From assembly GCF_003852525.1 (NCBI RefSeq), contig NZ_QAJL01000003.1:246548-310547 (forward strand): a DNA stretch of 64,000 bases. Reading direction: 5' to 3'. The stretch comes from Pedobacter sp. KBW06 (GTDB lineage: Bacteria; Bacteroidota; Bacteroidia; Sphingobacteriales; Sphingobacteriaceae). Numbering within the stretch: position 1 is the stretch's first letter; each line of letters opens with the position of its first letter. The position numbers and the translations under genes are program-made. Below the pieces are notes generated by a model. That model saw nothing but the letters and a program-made list of their open reading frames with translations, did not search any database and was not told the DNA's origin. Shown one piece after another: positions 34,984 to 43,964 of this stretch.

Positions 34984-35796
34984 ATGTTTTACCTGATAAA
35001 AGAGCTGATCCCTCCTGTTGCGCATAGTTTAAGATGGTATAGTTTTAAATACGGCTGGAAGGGTGACTACAAAAATTATCAGGAGGCCCAGGAAAAATGT
35101 ACTGGTTATGATGAAGAACACATCCTGAACAGGATCATTGAAAGTACCTTAAAGGTTAAAAACAAAGAAGTTCCATATGAAAGGGATGGCATTGCCTATG
35201 ATACCGTTCAAATGAACTTCCCCTTGTTAAAAACCTTACTGTATGTCGCTTCAAAAAACGACAACGGACTGACCATCATTGACTTTGGAGGATCGCTTGG
35301 GACTACTTATTATCAGAATTATCCTTACCTGAAGCATTTAAAAAGGTTGAGGTGGTGCATTATAGAGCAGCCGAGATTTGTGGATGTTGGAAAAGCACAG
35401 TTTGAAAACGAACATGTCCGTTTTTACCATACCATAGCAGAATGCATGGCAGAAAACGATCCCCAGCTTTTCCTGATCTGTAATGTCCTTCAATATCTGG
35501 AAAAACCATATCAGTTACTGGAAGAAGTAAAAAGTACAGGCATTCCACATCTGCTGCTCGATTTTATAGGCTATAATAATGAACAGCGTGACAGAATTAC
35601 GATACAGCACGTTCCTCCGGTATTTTATGGGATAAAAGCATCCTATCCATGCCATTTCCCTGATCGTAAAAAAATCGAAAATACCCTAAATGAGAAATAT
35701 AAAAAAGAATATGACTTTATCTCTGCAACTGAAAAATACTATCTCCAGCTGAAACCATTCAGGTATGAAGGTTCATTTTGGGAAATCATAAAATAA
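34984..35796 (+). CDS. TIGR04325-type putative methyltransferase
   Basis: A 270-residue protein of the surface-polysaccharide-associated methyltransferase family TIGR04325. The SAM-binding region reads LTIIDFGGSLGTTYYQNYP near residues 95-113 and WCIIEQPRFVDVGK near 120-133, followed by LFLICNVLQYLEKPYQLLEEV near 160. The N-terminal AHSLRWYSFKYGWKGDYKNYQEAQ is also a family hallmark. The probable role is O- or N-methylation of a sugar of the encoded glycan; the substrate is unknown. It follows fdtB by 14 bases in the same operon. Confidence 0.8.
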   Translation: MFYLIKELIPPVAHSLRWYSFKYGWKGDYKNYQEAQEKCTGYDEEHILNRIIESTLKVKNKEVPYERDGIAYDTVQMNFPLLKTLLYVASKNDNGLTIIDFGGSLGTTYYQNYPYLKHLKRLRWCIIEQPRFVDVGKAQFENEHVRFYHTIAECMAENDPQLFLICNVLQYLEKPYQLLEEVKSTGIPHLLLDFIGYNNEQRDRITIQHVPPVFYGIKASYPCHFPDRKKIENTLNEKYKKEYDFISATEKYYLQLKPFRYEGSFWEIIK

Positions 35797-35834
35797 AGAA
35801 TCACTCCACCATTATATCTGTTATTTTTGTGACG

Positions 35835-37652
35835 ATGATTAAATCATTTACCGGTAAACTCCATAAGTTAAGTACCAATCTGAATCTGCTGAGGATCCTG
35901 AAACTGATCTGGTCAGCGTCAAAAACATGGACTACGGTATCCGTGATTTTCATTATTATAGAAAGTGCTTTGTTCTTTTCCTCACTATACATGCTGAAGG
36001 TATTGATTGACACCATTTCAAAGCATGGCATCAATAACCTTCAAAATGAATCGGAAGTAATTAAGTACCTGATCCTTGCAGCCTTATCGGCTACACTGTA
36101 TGCTGGAATAAAAGCAATTTCAGGATACATTACAGAAAAACAATCCGGAGAAGTTGGAGAATATATTGACAGCAAAATCCATGAAAGTGCCATCGGACTT
36201 GATCTGTCTTTTTACGAAAGCCCGGAATATTTCGACATTCTTAAACGGGCCAGAGATATGGGTACCGACCGTCCTAATCTTATTGTATTCACGATTGTTG
36301 ATATCGCCAGGAACACGATCAGCCTGGCCGTCATTGGCTCTATGCTGGTTTCTATCGACTGGCGGCTATTTCCGATCCTTGCTGTCTTTGTGATTCCTAC
36401 TTTATGGGTGCGTATTAATTTCGCCAATAGTCAAAATGCACTTCGTATTGCCCAAACTGCACTGGAGAGAAAATCCGGTTATATGAGTACCTTACTGACG
36501 TCCGATGTCCATGCAAAAGAAATCAGGAGCTTCGGACTTGGTGCCCATTTAAGAAAAATATACACCAGCATCCGCCTGGACCTGTTGGCTGGAAAACTTA
36601 AGATCAGTAAACATCGTACCTATAAAGAGTTGATGACGTCCACGATTGCCGCAATGGGCTTTTTTGCATGTATTGCTTATATCGCAATCGGTAGCATCCA
36701 CGGAACAACAAGTGTTGGAGATATCACCCTGTTTCTTGTTGCCTTTCCTCAGTCTTTTAATGTCTTACAGGGCTTGTCGACCAGCATCTCCACGCTCTAT
36801 CAGAACAATATTTTTGTAAAAAGCATTTTTGAACTCTTTGACCTGAAGAGCAGTTTACCGGAAAGCCATGCCCCACTGACAATTCCCGATGATCCGAAAA
36901 TAGACCTGGAATTGAAAGATCTCGGCTTTAGTTACCCTCATGCTGATCGTCCAACATTGTCCGACATCAATATTAAAATGCCCGCAGGTAAAATCATTGC
37001 CGTAGTTGGAATGAATGGGGCCGGAAAATCAACGTTAATCAAATTGATGTGCAGACTTTATGACCCGACTTCAGGACAAATTACTTTAAACGGGACTGAC
37101 ATCAGAAATTTTGAAAGTGCCGACTACCGGAAACAAATCTGTGCAGTTTTTCAAGATTTTGGAAAATACAATGTGACTGTGGCAGATAACATCAAATTCG
37201 GGGATATTTATGGAAACAGACATCCTGATGAAATCGCTGAAGCAGCAAAAAACTCAGGCGCTGATTTATTTATCGATACATTTCCTGCGGGATATCAAAC
37301 CGTTATGGGCAGAATTTTTGAAGATGGCCATGAAGTTAGCATCGGTCAATGGCAGAAACTGGCAATCGCAAGGGCTTTTTACAGCAGTTCCCGATTTATC
37401 ATTCTGGATGAGGCCACGAGTGCACTGGATGCCAATGCGGAGAAAATATTATTCGACTCTTTCCGCGAAAGAATAGGCAACCGCGCGGCTTTGATCATTA
37501 GCCACAGACAATCGGCAGTTAAACATGCGGACTATATATACATGCTTTCCGATGGAAGAATCGTAGAATCAGGAACACATGAAGAACTTATTGCCCTGGC
37601 TGGACACTATTATAAGCTGTTCAATAAAAATGCTTCACGACATCATATATAA
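35835..37652 (+). CDS. ABC exporter, fused permease-ATPase
   Basis: A half-transporter of 605 residues. I prefer ATG 35835 (MIKSFTGKLH); an in-frame TTG at 35778 would add 19 residues overlapping the previous gene. Six membrane helices lie in the first 300 residues. The ATPase carries GMNGAGKSTLIKL (Walker A, near 395), the signature VSIGQWQKLAIARAF instead of LSGGQ, FIILDEATSALDA (Walker B) and the switch His in LIISHRQSA. The SxGQWQ form occurs in peptide/lantibiotic exporters such as the NisT group. It could export a glycan intermediate or the nearby NRPS product. Confidence 0.85.
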   Translation: MIKSFTGKLHKLSTNLNLLRILKLIWSASKTWTTVSVIFIIIESALFFSSLYMLKVLIDTISKHGINNLQNESEVIKYLILAALSATLYAGIKAISGYITEKQSGEVGEYIDSKIHESAIGLDLSFYESPEYFDILKRARDMGTDRPNLIVFTIVDIARNTISLAVIGSMLVSIDWRLFPILAVFVIPTLWVRINFANSQNALRIAQTALERKSGYMSTLLTSDVHAKEIRSFGLGAHLRKIYTSIRLDLLAGKLKISKHRTYKELMTSTIAAMGFFACIAYIAIGSIHGTTSVGDITLFLVAFPQSFNVLQGLSTSISTLYQNNIFVKSIFELFDLKSSLPESHAPLTIPDDPKIDLELKDLGFSYPHADRPTLSDINIKMPAGKIIAVVGMNGAGKSTLIKLMCRLYDPTSGQITLNGTDIRNFESADYRKQICAVFQDFGKYNVTVADNIKFGDIYGNRHPDEIAEAAKNSGADLFIDTFPAGYQTVMGRIFEDGHEVSIGQWQKLAIARAFYSSSRFIILDEATSALDANAEKILFDSFRERIGNRAALIISHRQSAVKHADYIYMLSDGRIVESGTHEELIALAGHYYKLFNKNASRHHI

Positions 37653-37666
37653 AAAAATTACCCGCG

Positions 37667-38719
37667 ATGAAAGAGCAATCCGGTGCCGAACAAAGCATGC
37701 TTAAAGGTGTAAAATATCTTTATGATCACCAATACCCAAATGGGGAGTTTTGCTGCTATATCGGTGATGAAGACGAAATGAAAATGTGCATTACCCACAG
37801 TAATGTTTTTCCTACTTCCCTCATTTCTCAATCCCTTCTGCATTTAAGGCACCTCCCTGAAGTAAATCAGATTTTGGAAATGGCAGGGGCTTTCCTGCAG
37901 TATCAGTCGATGAGGGCCGGGGTATGGAACAATTTCACGATATTAAATCCGCTGTTCCCGATCTGTCCGCCAGATGTAGACAATACGGCATGTGCTTCAA
38001 AGGTACTTCAGGCCTTAAATAAAGGATATCAACCCAATGAAGAAATACTATTGGCCAACAGAAATAAATCCGGCCTGTTTTATACCTGGTTCACTTTCAG
38101 GCCAAGCCTGGTTCCGATCAAAGACTTCTGGTTGCTGAACCTAAGGGCCTTAAAGCATCCGGTCAGCTATCTGCTCTTCTGGAGAAATACAGAAGCAGGA
38201 CGTTATGATATTGACGGAGCAGTGAATGCAAATGTAATGTTCTACCTCGGCCTGAATGAAAAAACAGCTCCTATAGTCCCCTATTTACTGGATATTATTG
38301 ACAAAGAAAAAGAAGGAGATTGTGACCTTTGGTACCGCAATCCATTTACAATTTATTACTTTATTTCCAGGAATTACGAAGCAGGTATTCAGCAATTGGA
38401 GCCCGCTAAAGAGAAAATGATAACAAGAGTGGTCAAAACAGCAAAAAACAATGGCGCATTTGGAGATGGTGTGCTGGACACCGCTTTAGGCATCATTACC
38501 CTGATTAATTGTGGTTACTATTCGCCTCTGCTGGACTCAGCTGTTCAATACCTGATCAGTGAGCAACAGTCCTCCGGCGGATGGATCAGATGGGCTGTTT
38601 ATTATGGAGGGCCAAAAAAAAGATTGTGTTATGGTTCTGAAGAAATGACAACCGGTTTCTGCCTGGAAGCACTCTCCCTATATGATAAAAAAATCCCTGA
38701 TCCTCATTCTCAGATTTAA
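37667..38719 (+). CDS. Prenyltransferase/terpene-cyclase-like alpha-toroid protein
   Basis: A 350-residue soluble protein with alpha/alpha-barrel repeats like squalene cyclases and protein prenyltransferases: GVKYLYDHQYPNGEF near 14, LLHLRHLPEVNQILEMAGAFLQYQ near 58 and AVQYLISEQQSSGGWIRWAVYYGG near 300. DVDNTACA at 103-110 resembles the DxDD(T)A acid motif of class II terpene cyclases, but the last Asp is Asn. It is about half the length of squalene-hopene cyclase, so it would form one domain. It is last in the operon from 32676. An enzyme on a lipid carrier or a binding role are both possible; function is unproven. Confidence 0.6.
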   Translation: MKEQSGAEQSMLKGVKYLYDHQYPNGEFCCYIGDEDEMKMCITHSNVFPTSLISQSLLHLRHLPEVNQILEMAGAFLQYQSMRAGVWNNFTILNPLFPICPPDVDNTACASKVLQALNKGYQPNEEILLANRNKSGLFYTWFTFRPSLVPIKDFWLLNLRALKHPVSYLLFWRNTEAGRYDIDGAVNANVMFYLGLNEKTAPIVPYLLDIIDKEKEGDCDLWYRNPFTIYYFISRNYEAGIQQLEPAKEKMITRVVKTAKNNGAFGDGVLDTALGIITLINCGYYSPLLDSAVQYLISEQQSSGGWIRWAVYYGGPKKRLCYGSEEMTTGFCLEALSLYDKKIPDPHSQI

Positions 38720-38745
38720 ATCCGGAATAAAGACCAGGGAATTAT

Positions 38746-38766
38746 TCATCCTTTGTAGAAGGATGA
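38746..38766. terminator. Hairpin between convergent genes
   Basis: TCATCCTT (38746-38753) and AAGGATGA (38759-38766) form a perfect 8-bp stem with a five-base loop in the 48-base gap between convergent genes. The flanking T/A runs are short, so its strength as a terminator is uncertain. Confidence 0.5.
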
Positions 38767-38767
38767 T

Positions 38768-40333
38768 TTAAGGTTTAGCCTCCACAAACACCGGCGTTTC
38801 AGTCACGTCCATTTCAATTACCCCATTAGCAGTTTTCACCTCTTTAACAGACATCGTATCAGATCCCGGTGTTAAAGTATAAACCAAAGCAGACTTCGCG
38901 TTTTGTAAGTCAAGCGTATACTTTTCTTTCCGGTCTACCTCATCAGGCACCAACAGGATATACATTCTTTTATTACCATACTGGTAAATGTCCACTACAG
39001 GATCCTGATTAATCGTATTCAAATAAGAATAATCTCCCATCAGCTTCGTCACCTGACGAATGTAATCCGATGCAGGTCTGCGCTTAGTCCGGTCCACCAA
39101 TCCTGAAAATCCAAAAACACCACCTGCATCTGTTCCAGGATCATTATTATCATAGAGCTGGTAATAAAACACCTTGTCGATGCCAAGTCTGGCATATAGC
39201 AGTCCTAACCTCAATAACCAGTCTGCCTGAGTAATTTCATTCGACTTTGAACCAATAGGTATTGCCCTTTGAGGGCTACGGTCGCTCAGGTCATAGCCGG
39301 TTTCTGTTGACCATACCGGGATACCGCCCAATTCAGCACTATATGAAGTAAAGCTGTTCGCAATATCGGTCATATCATTCGTTTCCGGTGCAACGCCTCT
39401 TTTTTTACTTCTGAATTTAGCAAACCATCCTGTATAATCATTTGAATACATATGGTAATTGATTATATCAAAGCATAAATCCACCTTACCGTCTTTTTTA
39501 ACTCCCCTGTTTGTCCGGCACCATTCTACCATTCTTTTTACAAACTCTACATTCGGCTTCGCAATTCCTCCCATCACTACAACCATCGTCGGATCAGCCG
39601 TTTTCACACCTACCCCTTTTCCAAGTGAACCTTTGTGTCCATCATAAAATGCAGACAGCTGAGCAGCATATTCTTCAGGGCTTTGTTCGGCATCTTTGCC
39701 CCTCCACCATTTATCCGGCTCATTGCTGCTTTCGATATATTTTACATAACCAAGTCCAATAACGGGATCAGTTTCTTTCGGAACGAGGATCAGATTTCTA
39801 CTTATATTTCTGTTTCTTCCATATCTTGCAGCAAGCTGGAATCCGGCCTTTGCAATCTCTATATAAGAAGCAGGAAGGTCCCTTTTCGCTCCATGCGCTA
39901 TTGGAATCAGGTCTCTTTGTCTTTTGCTTGCCGGATAAGTATTTACAAGCCAGCTTGGTGTCACCTGTAAATCCACAAGAACGGTCATACTATCGCGGAA
40001 ACATTTCTGATAAATCTCATCGTAACTCCATCCGCCTTCGGGCTTATGGTTGAATCTGAACACGCCTTTTTCAGGTTCTATACGTTCCCAGTCAAGAAAA
40101 TGTCTAAATCCGCTAAAATTTCTAATCAGGTTAAATTTGGTCGTATCAAAATTGTAATGAGCATCATAAAAATCCCATTCAAAACCATTGATCCCAAACA
40201 TGTCCTTAATCTTTACCTTCTTATCTCTCAGCGCTTTAACTTCGATATATTCTTTCTTATCCTGCGTACAACCAACCAGAGAGCTAAGGGCCATTAATAC
40301 TATACTACTGAGGAGTATATGAGTTCTTTTCAT
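38768..40333 (-). CDS. Clan GH-A glycoside hydrolase-like lipoprotein
   Basis: A 521-residue exported lipoprotein with signal MKRTHILLSSIVLMALSSLVGC (Cys22). The TIM-barrel pattern fits clan GH-A: FRHFLDWERIEPEKGVF near 75, the acid/base Glu205 in IESSNEPDKWW, and the nucleophile Glu344 in VWSTETGYD. FYYQLYDNNDPG and a C-terminal beta domain follow. Such residues are seen in GH39/GH5-like endo- or exo-glycosidases. In a polysaccharide locus it may trim or depolymerise the glycan at the cell surface. It is monocistronic and opposed to the surrounding plus-strand genes. Confidence 0.75.
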   Translation of the reverse strand: MKRTHILLSSIVLMALSSLVGCTQDKKEYIEVKALRDKKVKIKDMFGINGFEWDFYDAHYNFDTTKFNLIRNFSGFRHFLDWERIEPEKGVFRFNHKPEGGWSYDEIYQKCFRDSMTVLVDLQVTPSWLVNTYPASKRQRDLIPIAHGAKRDLPASYIEIAKAGFQLAARYGRNRNISRNLILVPKETDPVIGLGYVKYIESSNEPDKWWRGKDAEQSPEEYAAQLSAFYDGHKGSLGKGVGVKTADPTMVVVMGGIAKPNVEFVKRMVEWCRTNRGVKKDGKVDLCFDIINYHMYSNDYTGWFAKFRSKKRGVAPETNDMTDIANSFTSYSAELGGIPVWSTETGYDLSDRSPQRAIPIGSKSNEITQADWLLRLGLLYARLGIDKVFYYQLYDNNDPGTDAGGVFGFSGLVDRTKRRPASDYIRQVTKLMGDYSYLNTINQDPVVDIYQYGNKRMYILLVPDEVDRKEKYTLDLQNAKSALVYTLTPGSDTMSVKEVKTANGVIEMDVTETPVFVEAKP

Positions 40334-40812
40334 ACCAGATTATATTTGTTACTAATATAGCACCAATATCTAAAACCAAGCCAATAATTTAGCTCGCCGG
40401 TAAGATTGTATTTCAGACCGCTATAAATAACAGGAATAAGCATTTCAGCTTCATTCTGAAGAAAAATAGTTTAAGCCCCAAGTTAATATTCAAACTTTGA
40501 AACAATTAAGTTCTTTTTCTTTAGATTTGTTAGATTCAAAGGGCTACTCATTCATTAACAAATCTAAAAGGTGTTTTTTTCATCTCCACATTTCAAATGG
40601 CTATTTGGTTGTTCAGGCATCAAAATGCATTCAATCAGCCAAATGATCAGGAGAATGAGATATTTATGGCTTCTGCCGGAGAACTGATATTGTTTCGTTT
40701 TCTCCCGGCTATCGACCTGATATCAATAACACGACTGTAGAAATTCTGGAAGATATTTGCCCTGATGAAATTGAAACTGTGCTTAATATTAAAAGATCAA
40801 CATCGTTAAAAG
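40334..40812. other. 479-base gap with candidate promoter and short ORF
   Basis: TTTG at 40496-40499 and TAGATTTG at 40522-40529 are 22 bases apart and fit a promoter for the plus-strand GT operon starting at 40813. A 47-codon frame (40597-40740, MAIWLFRHQNAFNQPND...) lies in the leader. In another frame the sequence just before 40813 reads PDINNTTVEILEDICPDEIE up to a stop, which looks like the end of a lost coding sequence. Neither is recognised. Confidence 0.4.
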
Positions 40813-41982
40813 TTGAAGAACGAAGATTATAAAAAGATTGCAATCATTACCTGTTGTATAGACGACTGGGGCGGCAGTGAAGAATTATGGGCAAAAAGTA
40901 TCCCAATGCTGAAAAAGGGAACGGAAATTACGCTGTATAAAAATAGCATCAACCGTTCACACCCTGAATTTATCAAACTGGCCAGTCAACATATTAAATT
41001 GATCGCACTGGAACCGGAATTATCTTTCAGTCAGCGCCTGAGCCGAAAGTTCAGGCAACTGATCAAAAGAATCCGTACAAAAGATTACAGTGAAAATTAC
41101 GGAATAGCCAGGTTTTATGAGGAGATAAAAACGACGAATCCTGATTTGGTCATCGTCGCTCAGGGAATCAATTTTGACGGATTAATTTATGCATGGCAAT
41201 GCAAACTGCTAAATATTCCTTATGTGATCATTGCTCAAAAGGCAGTCGACTTTTACTGGCCCTATCCTACCGATAGAGCATATATGAAAGAAACATTAGC
41301 GCATGCGAAGAGGTGTTTCTTTGTATCTCAACACAACTTGCAACTGACGGAAGAACAATTTGGGCTCAGGTTAAAAAACAGCATGGTCGTGTACAATCCC
41401 ATCAAAACAAAAGTAAATGCACTTCCTTTTCCCGATACAGAACATGGATATAAACTGGCCTGTGTAGCCCGTTTGTTTGTTATAGATAAAGGTCAGGACA
41501 TCTTACTGCGGATCTTAAACAAAGAAAAATGGAGAGCACGCCCCATTACTGTCTCTTTCATAGGAACAGGTCTTGATGAACAAGGAATAAAGGAAATGGC
41601 AACACTTTTTAAGCTGGATAACGTTGAATTTATTGGCTTTCATGAAGACATTGAAAATGTATGGAAAAATTACCATGCGCTGTTGCTGCCTTCCAGAAGC
41701 GAGGGTCTTCCTTTATCTATGATCGAAGCCATGTCAGTTGGCCGGACAGTGATTGTGAGCAATGCAGGAGGCAACTCAGATCTCATTACTGATGGTGTGA
41801 ACGGATTCATTTCCGAAGCCACTGAAAAGGATTTTGAATCTGCGATGGAACGTGCCTGGGAAATGCGAAAGCAGTGGCAAAACATTGGAACATCAGCTTC
41901 TTTATATATAACTAATCACTTCCCTTTATCTCCGGAAACGGATTTCGCGAATCACCTAAACAACTTATTAGATGAGTTATAA
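40813..41982 (+). CDS. Family 4 glycosyltransferase
   Basis: A 389-residue GT-B enzyme. The start is TTG at 40813 (MKNEDYKKIAIITCCIDDWGGSEELW), as no in-frame ATG lies close upstream. The C-terminal donor domain shows LACVARLFVIDKGQDILLRIL near 213, VEFIGFHEDIENVWKNYHALLLPSRSEGLPLSMIEAMS near 275-312 (the EGLP and E-x7-E nucleotide-sugar site; segments split here), and VIVSNAGGNSDLI. These are typical retaining GT4 features. It is the first gene of a three-gene operon with a GT2 (11-base overlap) and a UbiA-type enzyme. The sugar is unknown. Confidence 0.85.
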   Translation: MKNEDYKKIAIITCCIDDWGGSEELWAKSIPMLKKGTEITLYKNSINRSHPEFIKLASQHIKLIALEPELSFSQRLSRKFRQLIKRIRTKDYSENYGIARFYEEIKTTNPDLVIVAQGINFDGLIYAWQCKLLNIPYVIIAQKAVDFYWPYPTDRAYMKETLAHAKRCFFVSQHNLQLTEEQFGLRLKNSMVVYNPIKTKVNALPFPDTEHGYKLACVARLFVIDKGQDILLRILNKEKWRARPITVSFIGTGLDEQGIKEMATLFKLDNVEFIGFHEDIENVWKNYHALLLPSRSEGLPLSMIEAMSVGRTVIVSNAGGNSDLITDGVNGFISEATEKDFESAMERAWEMRKQWQNIGTSASLYITNHFPLSPETDFANHLNNLLDEL

Positions 41983-42955
41983 CCCATTAGTTTCGATTAT
42001 CATCCCCACTTACAACAGAGCAGATAAATTGACTGATGCAATTGAAAGCGCATTAAACCAAAGCTATAAGAATATCCAGGTAATTGTAATTGATGACGGG
42101 TCAACGGACCATACCCGGGATCTTGTCAAAAAATACCCTGAAATAGAATATCACTGGCAGAAAAACGGCGGACAGGCAGCTGCAAGAAATGCAGGGTTAA
42201 AAAGAGCAAAAGGTGCTGTTGTCGCCTCTCTGGATTCAGATGACATCTGGTATCCCGATTTTTTAACACGATGCGTTGAAAAACTGGAAACAGAAGAACT
42301 TGATTTTGTCTTTGCAAATTGGGACCAGGATGTGAAAGTGGGTGAAAGTTGGGATTTCCTGTCCAATGATCCTTTCTTAAAACCTCATCATAAAAATATT
42401 AAAAATCATTGGGCAAATCTGGACGACAAAGAATTGAGAAACCTTTTCATCAAGTCCTGCCCATCTCCTTCATCAGCTGTTGTGATTCGTAAATCATCTA
42501 TTGTTTCCGGCTGGGATGAACAAATTAATATAGGTGACGACTGGTGTATGTATCTTGAAATGATCCTGTCAAAAAAATGCCATGCTGCTTATACGCTCGA
42601 CAGGCTCTGGAGGAAACGAATAGACGAAATCAATATCTATGATGGCAGAAAATGGAGTGAAATTCTGGAATTCCTCTACATCGCTGATTTAAAAATCAAA
42701 ATGGATAAATTCAAACACCTCCTGACCAGCGATGAGCTGAAAATATTGCAGCAAAGGTATATGGCTAGTCTGGTAGAATTGTCGAAACACAATCTCCTGC
42801 GTGAGTTCAACATTCCACATTCTTACCATTTGCTTAAACGGTCTTTTGCAATTGATGTTTCATTTACCCTTAGAACAATTCCCAATATCTTTATGAAGGG
42901 ACTGGAAGGCAAGATGAAAAAATTTTTCCGTAGAAAAGCTAAACTAAATCATTAA
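41972..42955 (+). CDS. Family 2 glycosyltransferase
   Basis: A 327-residue GT-A enzyme. The N-terminal domain is classical: PLVSIIIPTYNRADKLTDAI, QVIVIDDGSTDHT, QAAARNAGLKRAKG and VASLDSDDIWYPDFL, whose DSDD is the metal/nucleotide site. The next conserved acidic site is NIGDDWCMYLEMIL near 186. The C-terminal 100 residues are helical and basic (KKFFRRKAK at the end), suggesting peripheral membrane contact. It overlaps the GT4 gene by 11 bases and precedes a UbiA-like prenyltransferase by 11 bases. Donor and acceptor cannot be assigned. Confidence 0.88.
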   Translation: MSYNPLVSIIIPTYNRADKLTDAIESALNQSYKNIQVIVIDDGSTDHTRDLVKKYPEIEYHWQKNGGQAAARNAGLKRAKGAVVASLDSDDIWYPDFLTRCVEKLETEELDFVFANWDQDVKVGESWDFLSNDPFLKPHHKNIKNHWANLDDKELRNLFIKSCPSPSSAVVIRKSSIVSGWDEQINIGDDWCMYLEMILSKKCHAAYTLDRLWRKRIDEINIYDGRKWSEILEFLYIADLKIKMDKFKHLLTSDELKILQQRYMASLVELSKHNLLREFNIPHSYHLLKRSFAIDVSFTLRTIPNIFMKGLEGKMKKFFRRKAKLNH

Positions 42956-42966
42956 AAATTAAGCGA

Positions 42967-43959
42967 TTGAAATTTTTAAGAATTATAAGATCTGCAGAGT
43001 GGTGGGAGTATAAATTACCTCCTTTACTTGCTATCGGTTATGCCACAGCCCTTAATTCGGACGCTCCCTTAACCGCCACTCTCCCACATCTTTTATTTCT
43101 GCTGTTATCCTTAATCGTTGGTGCAATCTATGTGAGTATCATTAACGATGTTACCGATATAAAAGTTGATGCCGCAAGTAATAAAAAAAACAGAATGGCC
43201 GCGGTAAATCCAGCGATCAGGTGGATATTTCCAGCCATCAGCCTGTTTGCCGGCGGACTTTGTGCTTACCATCTCTATCCTGACCAGTTGTCTGTTGTCC
43301 TCTATCTCATACCCTGGATTAGTTTCAGTCTTTACTCTATTCCTCCGGTAAGACTAAAAAACAGGGGAATATGGGGAGTCTTTGCAGATGCCTGCGGCTC
43401 ACATGTTTTCACCAGTCTGTTGATGATCAGCAGCATCAGCTTCGTAACACAACAAAACATAGATTGGCTTTGGTTCATCAGTACAGGGATATGGGCTTTG
43501 TGCTATGGAATGAGGGGAATTTTATGGCATCAGTTCTACGACAGAAAAAATGATATTCAGGCAAACATGAATACTTACGCGGTAAAAATTGAGCCCGAAG
43601 ATTTCAGAAAAAAAGAGATCCTGATCTTTCTAACAGAGATACTGGCGATTGTCACTATGCTGTTTGCGATTCAGCAAATACTCGCTGTGGCGTTTTTATT
43701 GCTCTACCTGCTTGTCGCCTTTAGCAGATCTAAACGTCTTTTCTATACCCCAGTCCTGATCATTGCCCCCGAAGGAAAACCCTATCATATACTCATGGCA
43801 GACTTTTACCAGGTATTTCTTCCACTTTCCCTGTTAATTACCGCCGCAGCCACGCAGCCCTATGCCTGGATCATATTGATCGTTCATTTCATTCTGTTTC
43901 CCCAAAAAACACTAACGGCACTAAAGGATTTAAAGCCTTTATTTCTCTCAGCTAAATAG
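42967..43959 (+). CDS. UbiA-superfamily prenyltransferase
   Basis: A 330-residue integral membrane protein with eight to nine hydrophobic helices. The start codon appears to be TTG at 42967. The first Asp-rich motif is NDVTDIKVDAAS with Asn60, Asp61, Asp64 and Asp68; the second is RGILWHQFYDRKNDIQANMNT near 188-208. Both bind the Mg-diphosphate of a prenyl donor in UbiA enzymes. The acceptor is unknown: known members prenylate aromatic rings, haem, glycerol phosphate or phosphoribose. Location after two glycosyltransferases suggests attachment of a lipid to a sugar-containing acceptor, which is inference. It is distinct in sequence from the UbiA at 45854. Confidence 0.8.
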   Translation: MKFLRIIRSAEWWEYKLPPLLAIGYATALNSDAPLTATLPHLLFLLLSLIVGAIYVSIINDVTDIKVDAASNKKNRMAAVNPAIRWIFPAISLFAGGLCAYHLYPDQLSVVLYLIPWISFSLYSIPPVRLKNRGIWGVFADACGSHVFTSLLMISSISFVTQQNIDWLWFISTGIWALCYGMRGILWHQFYDRKNDIQANMNTYAVKIEPEDFRKKEILIFLTEILAIVTMLFAIQQILAVAFLLLYLLVAFSRSKRLFYTPVLIIAPEGKPYHILMADFYQVFLPLSLLITAAATQPYAWIILIVHFILFPQKTLTALKDLKPLFLSAK

Positions 43960-43964
43960 CAATA

